A stretch of DNA of 64,000 nucleotides, taken from contig CM061142.1 of the NCBI GenBank assembly GCA_030789695.1, positions 604,323,659-604,387,658 on the forward strand. Reading direction: 5' to 3'. The notes beneath the pieces are model-generated. The model was not told the DNA's origin, ran no database searches, and worked only from the letters and a program-made list of their open reading frames with translations. This document shows, piece after piece, positions 60,101-64,000 of this stretch (positions are counted from its first letter, which is position 1; the number at the start of each line of letters is the position of its first letter). Both the position numbers and the translations under genes were made by a program. The DNA is from Scilla litardierei. Lineage: Eukaryota > Streptophyta > Magnoliopsida > Asparagales > Asparagaceae.

Positions 60101-60217
60101 TGATTAAAACAGAGTACCGTCAATTGTCCTCCCTATGTTCGATACCCGCTCTCCACTACACCGTGCGCTTGCGGTAAGACTACAGTCGTTTTTCGGGTGT
60201 ATATCCGGGCGCGATCA

Positions 60218-60222
60218 TGGAC
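60218..60222. repeat. Target site duplication of element G, right copy
   Basis: tggac, matching 44999-45003. Confidence 0.93.
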
Positions 60223-60262
60223 ACCTATGTCCGTCCGACCTTCGAGGTCCTGAGTTCCACTC
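60223..60262 (+). other. Inverted ORF fragment in element H, right part
   Basis: Continues 44950-45003 across element G. The plus strand codes for a peptide like DTYVRPTLEVLSS of element G. Confidence 0.75.
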
Positions 60263-60460
60263 TGAAAGTGATCCACATCGCGTCGAAGGCCGTGGCGGCC
60301 TGTGCTGGTGGGGGTGGAATGGGTGTAGTAGGATGCAGAAGTGTGGGTGGTGGATCTCTAGGAGGCGGGGAGTTAGCTTTAGTGGAAGAAGGACCGGGTC
60401 GTTGGTCTTCTTCCGCTTGGCAGCGTGCTTTCGCGCACTGGACCTAGTGCGTGGGGGCAT
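60263..60460 (-). pseudogene. ATHILA-type ORF, N-terminal part (element H)
   Basis: The minus strand starts MPPRTRSSARKHAAKRKKTND, matching the basic N-terminus of the element G ORF. After about 65 codons it runs into the inverted fragment and then element G. The central globular part is missing from element H, so only the two ends of the ORF survive. Confidence 0.75.
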
Positions 60461-60938
60461 CGTGATGCCGTGAGATGTGCAAACTATCGCGAAGTTCTAG
60501 TAAATAATATGGAAAGAGTATACCAAAACACGACGCTACTCCACGCTAGCAATTAGGGCAAAGGGGCGCCTCTTCTGAAGCTCCAAATTAGTGCTCGATC
60601 TCCCCCAAGCTATCCCGAAGCATAGAAACAATTGATTAGCAATGAATATCAAAAAATCGAGGGGTAGAACAAGAGAAATAGTCATAAATAGGGTTTAATT
60701 TGGATTCGGGGGTGGATTTGGGCTTACGAAATGAGAAATAGGAGAGTAGGGGGTGAATTGGCGTTGGAGGGTTACCGATCGTCGGCCAGCGACGGGGTGC
60801 ATGACGGCATAGTGGTGGTGGCGACGGCGGGGCCGTGCCACTCGGGTGCGGCGGCGTTGGCTCGGGCGAGTGAAGGGGGAGCTCGGATGAGTCAGGGGAG
60901 ATTTGAGGAATTTTGATCCGAGCGGCCGTGAGGATGGG
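60461..60938 (-). other. Leader between TATA box and ATHILA-type ORF in element H
   Basis: It corresponds to 50326-50809 of element G. It holds an agcttggggga motif (60601-60612, minus). No ORF of note. Confidence 0.65.
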
Positions 60939-60947
60939 TTTAAATAG
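60939..60947 (-). promoter_or_regulatory. Candidate internal promoter TATA of element H
   Basis: The minus strand reads CTATTTAAA directly after the palindrome array. Confidence 0.45.
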
Positions 60948-60961
60948 GGTTAAGTCGGTCG

Positions 60962-61326
60962 GGTCACTCGGTCGAGTGGCGATAACCACTCGGCCGAGTG
61001 GCGATAACCACTCGGCCGAGTGGCGATAACCACTCGGCCGAGTGGAAACTATTTATGGTATTTTCAAAAATCTCATTAAGTTCCGACTCTGCTGAGTAGA
61101 AACTATCACTCGGCCGAGTAGACGAAGTCACTTGGCCAAGTGGATAGGCCACTCAAAACGTATTAAGTGCTAAATGTGTCAGAGTCACTCGGTCGAGTGA
61201 CATAGTCACTCGGCCGAGTGGCATATAATTTCCAGAGAGGAGGTTTCGAGACTTTCCTGTGCAGTACCCTACTCGACCGAGTATGGTCTTCACTCGGTCG
61301 AGTGAAAAGGTCACTCGACCGAGTGG
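60962..61326. repeat. Array of CACTCGGCCGAGTG palindromes in element H interior
   Basis: About twelve exact or near copies. Four at 60965-61043 are in tandem with a 21-bp period including gcgataac. Confidence 0.92.
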
Positions 61327-61571
61327 GCTGCTATTTTCAGCTCCAGACTCTTTGTTTTTGCGACACTTTCTGTTTTCTTTTCTACCATCAGTTTCTTCCT
61401 CCTTTGGCATTTGAGCGCATCCCTGGAGTGCTCTCCATCGCCATGGCCATCCTCCGTTCATATGGTCTCCTATCATCCTTTTCCTGAAATGAAAACCGTA
61501 ACCCGTTGTTAGACTCTTCCTAAACTCTTAACTCTATACACTAAAAAAGATCTAAAACAAAAATGAAAGTA
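61327..61571 (-). other. Element H segment between array and conserved block
   Basis: Corresponds to 49747-49982 of element G. It has an acceptor-like tttcag and a conserved ataggagaccatatgaa block. No gene seen. Confidence 0.65.
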
Positions 61572-61661
61572 AAATTCAACTAAAAATGAGATAGAATCAT
61601 CGGGTTGCCTCCCGATAAGCGCTCGTTTAAGGTCTTGAGCTCGACCCCTTAAGATTAGCGA
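61572..61661 (-). other. Conserved non-coding block of element H
   Basis: Counterpart of 49657-49746. Confidence 0.7.
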
Positions 61662-61679
61662 TTAGTGCTCGATGTTCGG

Positions 61680-64000
61680 TGCATAGGAGATGCGCGTGTC
61701 AAACTTACCGAGAAGGCCGCTTGGGTTCACTTGTTACTTTTCACTAGCCTTCCTCGGATGCGTCTCATCAAAGGTGGTAGTGGGGGATGACTCCCCCAAG
61801 ATTGGGCTCTTGGCGTCCTTCTTCTTGACTGGCGGTGAAGATTTATTCGCTGGTGGTGCTTCTTTCACGTGCTTCATCGTAGAGAGCTTGCATAGCTCTC
61901 TAATCCTAACGACCTCAGCGTCGTTCTTCTCTTCATCCGTAAGAGGATCCGGTGGGTCTCCCATCATTGTGCCGTCATTGGCAATTTGGACCTCTTCAGG
62001 GTCGTCATCGTGCGTGGCTCCAATGGTGAATGGCATGGCGTCGTCTATGACCACATCGAAGAGGTCCACATAGTCCACTTCCTCTGGTCAAGACATATGC
62101 TTCATCGTCTTCAGAATATGGAGCTCAACCGCTATGTTGCCAACGTTGATGGACAAGGTTCCTTCCCTCACATCTACAATTACTCCGACGGTGGCTAGGA
62201 AGGGGCGCCCAAGTATCAACGACGTATCGTCATCTTCTCTAATGTACATCACCACAAAGTTGCACGACAAGCAAAGTCCATCCAGTACTTACAGTGGTAC
62301 GTTTTCAGTAATTCCCACCGGCCTAGTGATTCGCCCATCAGCGAGTTGTATCTTCATGTCTGTGGCCTTGAGATCGGTCTCCATATTCAGTTTCTTGAAC
62401 ATCGTGAGGGGCATAAGGCTCACGCTTGCTCCCAAATCTGCTAAAGCTATTTGTAGGGGGACTCCTCTAAGCGTGCAAGGAATTCAGAAACTACCAGAAT
62501 CTTTCAACTTGGTTGGCATCTTCTCCTTGTTGGTGAACCACGTACCTTGCTCGGCAAGCATGACCCTTTCTGTTCGCTTATTTTCCGTGATCAAATCCTT
62601 GAGGAACTTTGTATAGGACGAGATTTCAACGATTGCATCTAAGAACGGGATGCTCAAGCTTACTCCTTGCAAGTACTCCAGAAATTTAACGAGCATGTTC
62701 TCAATTTTGCTTTCGCCAACCGTTGTGAAAATGGTACTGATGGCACATAGATTTGCTCCTTTTGTTGCTTATACACTTCAGATTTTTCATCATTATTCGC
62801 CGCATTTGGGCTCTCCTCTTCATTGATTGTATCCTTCTCAACCGAAATTTCCTCCCTCGGTCCCTTAGCTTGAATCATGGCGGGAGTAGTGTCCTTCCTG
62901 CCCCTTGTAGTTACCGCCACGACCGCATTGATGTGGTTGGTGTTGCTCCGTGGGTTTTGTTCCGGTTGAGCCGACAACTGTTGATTAGCCTTGTTGAGCA
63001 ATGTGATTTGCTCCGACAATTATGCCACGATGGTGTTGAGAGATTCATGTTAAGCCGACAACTTTATGTTAATCTTCTTTTGATCGGCCATGAATTCTTC
63101 AACCCTTGCTTCGTGCTCCGACCTTAGTGGTGCTTGTGGGGGGGCTTGGGTGCCCTCCAACCATGATTATATCCCGTGGGTCTATAGGGCTCTGCTTGTT
63201 GCCTTGGTGGATAGTTTTGTTGTTGAGGTGGCCTTTGTTGATACTGTGGTTGTTGAGGAGGCCGGGCTTGTAGTTGTTACAGCGGTGGTTGTTGTTGAGG
63301 TGGAGTCAACGCTCCATTATTCTTGGCGTATGAAAATCCGGGGTGACCCCTAGTAGCCGGGTTCACCCAATAACCGCTATTGCCGGCAACGTATTGAGCT
63401 TGCTCCATTGCTCCGTCTCCTTGCTTCCCTCCAACGAACATAACCTGGCTTTGATCCTGTCAGTCGCTCATGCTTCCTCCGGATGTAGATGCGTTGGAAG
63501 CTCCATGTGGCTCGCTTATCAACTTTTCTAGTCTCTCTACAGCTTTATGAAGAGAAACAAATTTGGTAGAGAGTTCTGTCACCACTTTTGCTTCATAGAT
63601 GCTCGCCGGCTTCAAAGATGACAAAGATTGTCCCCTTTCGTGGGCCCATTACTGATTATTTGATGCCATCTCCTCAAGTAAGGCCGTAGCGGTATCCGGT
63701 GTCTTTGCCAAAATAGCTCCACTAACCGTGGCATCAATTATTTGCTTTGTGCTCGGTTGCAATCCATTGTAAAATTTATGCACTAGCTCCCATGCTTCAA
63801 TGCTATGGTGGGGGCATTGGTGTTGGAGATCCTTAAAGCGCTCCCATGCCTCATATAAAGACTCTTGAGGGCCTTGCTTGAAGGACATCAAGGTGCTTCG
63901 TATCTTCACAGTCTTGGATGGTGGATAGAATTTGTTGACAAATGCGCTCGCTAGCTCTTCCCAAGTGGTGAAGATCCCCTCGCCTTGCGTCCTTAGCCAA
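61680..64000 (-). pseudogene. Gag-protease region (element H), runs off the window
   Basis: Minus-strand remnants are in the order seen in element G. The Gag core (LMSFKQGPQESLYEAWE, YNGLQPSTKQIIDA) is at 63649-63909. A Gln/Pro-rich part follows, then KFLEYLQGVSLSIPFLDAI near 62680. The protease comes next with ADLGASVSLMPL and LILGRPFLATVG at 62088-62460, then a Lys-rich tail to about 61734. Stops occur near 63648, 63456, 63020, 62481, 62290 and 62088. The Gag N-terminus is outside the window. No RT follows. Confidence 0.85.

Larger units (their letters stand above)
45004..60217 (+). mobile_element. Element G: non-autonomous Athila-type Ty3/gypsy
   Basis: It has a TGATCGC...GCGATCA LTR pair, tRNA-Asp-type primer site, broken gag-protease, palindrome array, ATHILA-type ORF, tail and purine tract. 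The 5-bp duplication tggac lies at 44999-45003 and 60218-60222. There is no RT, RNase H or integrase. Solo LTR F interrupts its 3' LTR. Confidence 0.93.
54466..60217 (+). repeat. Element G 3' LTR, deleted and interrupted
   Basis: It aligns with the 5' LTR but lacks about 635 bp (45328-45962), which removes the palindrome array and TATA box. Solo LTR F interrupts it at 55468-60095. Confidence 0.9.
40361..64000 (-). mobile_element. Element H: non-autonomous Athila-type Ty3/gypsy
   Basis: It is read on the minus strand: gag-protease remnants (61680-64000), palindrome array, TATA box, ATHILA-type ORF split by element G, non-coding tail, purine tract and 3' LTR. The 5' LTR lies beyond the window. 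RT and integrase are absent. Its plan matches element G. It interrupts element B LTR3. Confidence 0.87.

Noticed and set aside
60962..61326. Palindrome array considered as CRISPR or as a satellite
   Set aside because: Spacing is irregular apart from four tandem copies, and the same array occurs in LTRs at a fixed place relative to a TATA motif, so it belongs to the element.

Overview
The window is intergenic DNA from a large plant nuclear genome, almost certainly a flowering plant. The evidence is its content: Ty3/gypsy elements of the Tekay/Del chromovirus and Athila lineages, a Ty1/copia element primed by tRNA-iMet, and an L1-type LINE whose ORF1 looks like DUF4283 plus a CCHC zinc knuckle. 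I found no host protein gene, tRNA, rRNA or CRISPR. Essentially every base can be assigned to a nested transposable element. I could not fix the plant family.

Layout, using my own letters. Element A (1-9939, minus strand) is a young Tekay-type retrotransposon with Gag, protease, RT, RNase H, integrase and a chromodomain. Its coding sequence is interrupted by two short GT-AG intron-like segments and one single-base frameshift. It abuts element B, a non-autonomous relative with LTRs of about 4.6 kb and internal regions of only about 0.44 kb, arranged LTR-int-LTR-int-LTR (9940-40360, minus). Copia element C (15345-37445, plus, TSD aaaac) interrupts the middle B LTR. Element D (15918-29459, plus, TSD gtaag) interrupts the 5' LTR of C. 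A LINE (21370-27495, minus, 24-bp TSD) interrupts the 3' LTR of D. On the right, Athila-type element H (40361 to beyond 64000, minus) interrupts the last B LTR. A second Athila-type element G (45004-60217, plus, TSD tggac) interrupts H. A 4.6-kb solo LTR F (55468-60095, TSD ctagg) interrupts the 3' LTR of G. The window therefore holds two independent four-deep nests, B>C>D>LINE and B>H>G>F.

How the parts work. A is the only element with a nearly complete set of replication domains. B and D carry no pol but share A's sequence next to the 5' LTR and its type of polypurine tract, so A-like elements probably mobilised them. C encodes only Gag. G and H share an unusual plan: LTR, gag-protease, an array of a 14-bp palindrome, a TATA box, an ATHILA-type ORF and a long non-coding tail with repeated polypurine-like motifs. 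Neither has RT or integrase. All coding regions except parts of A are broken.

The most interesting signals are the intron pair in A, which would let splicing choose between Gag and Gag-Pol, and the palindrome arrays of the Athila-type elements, which sit upstream of TATA boxes in both the LTR and the interior.
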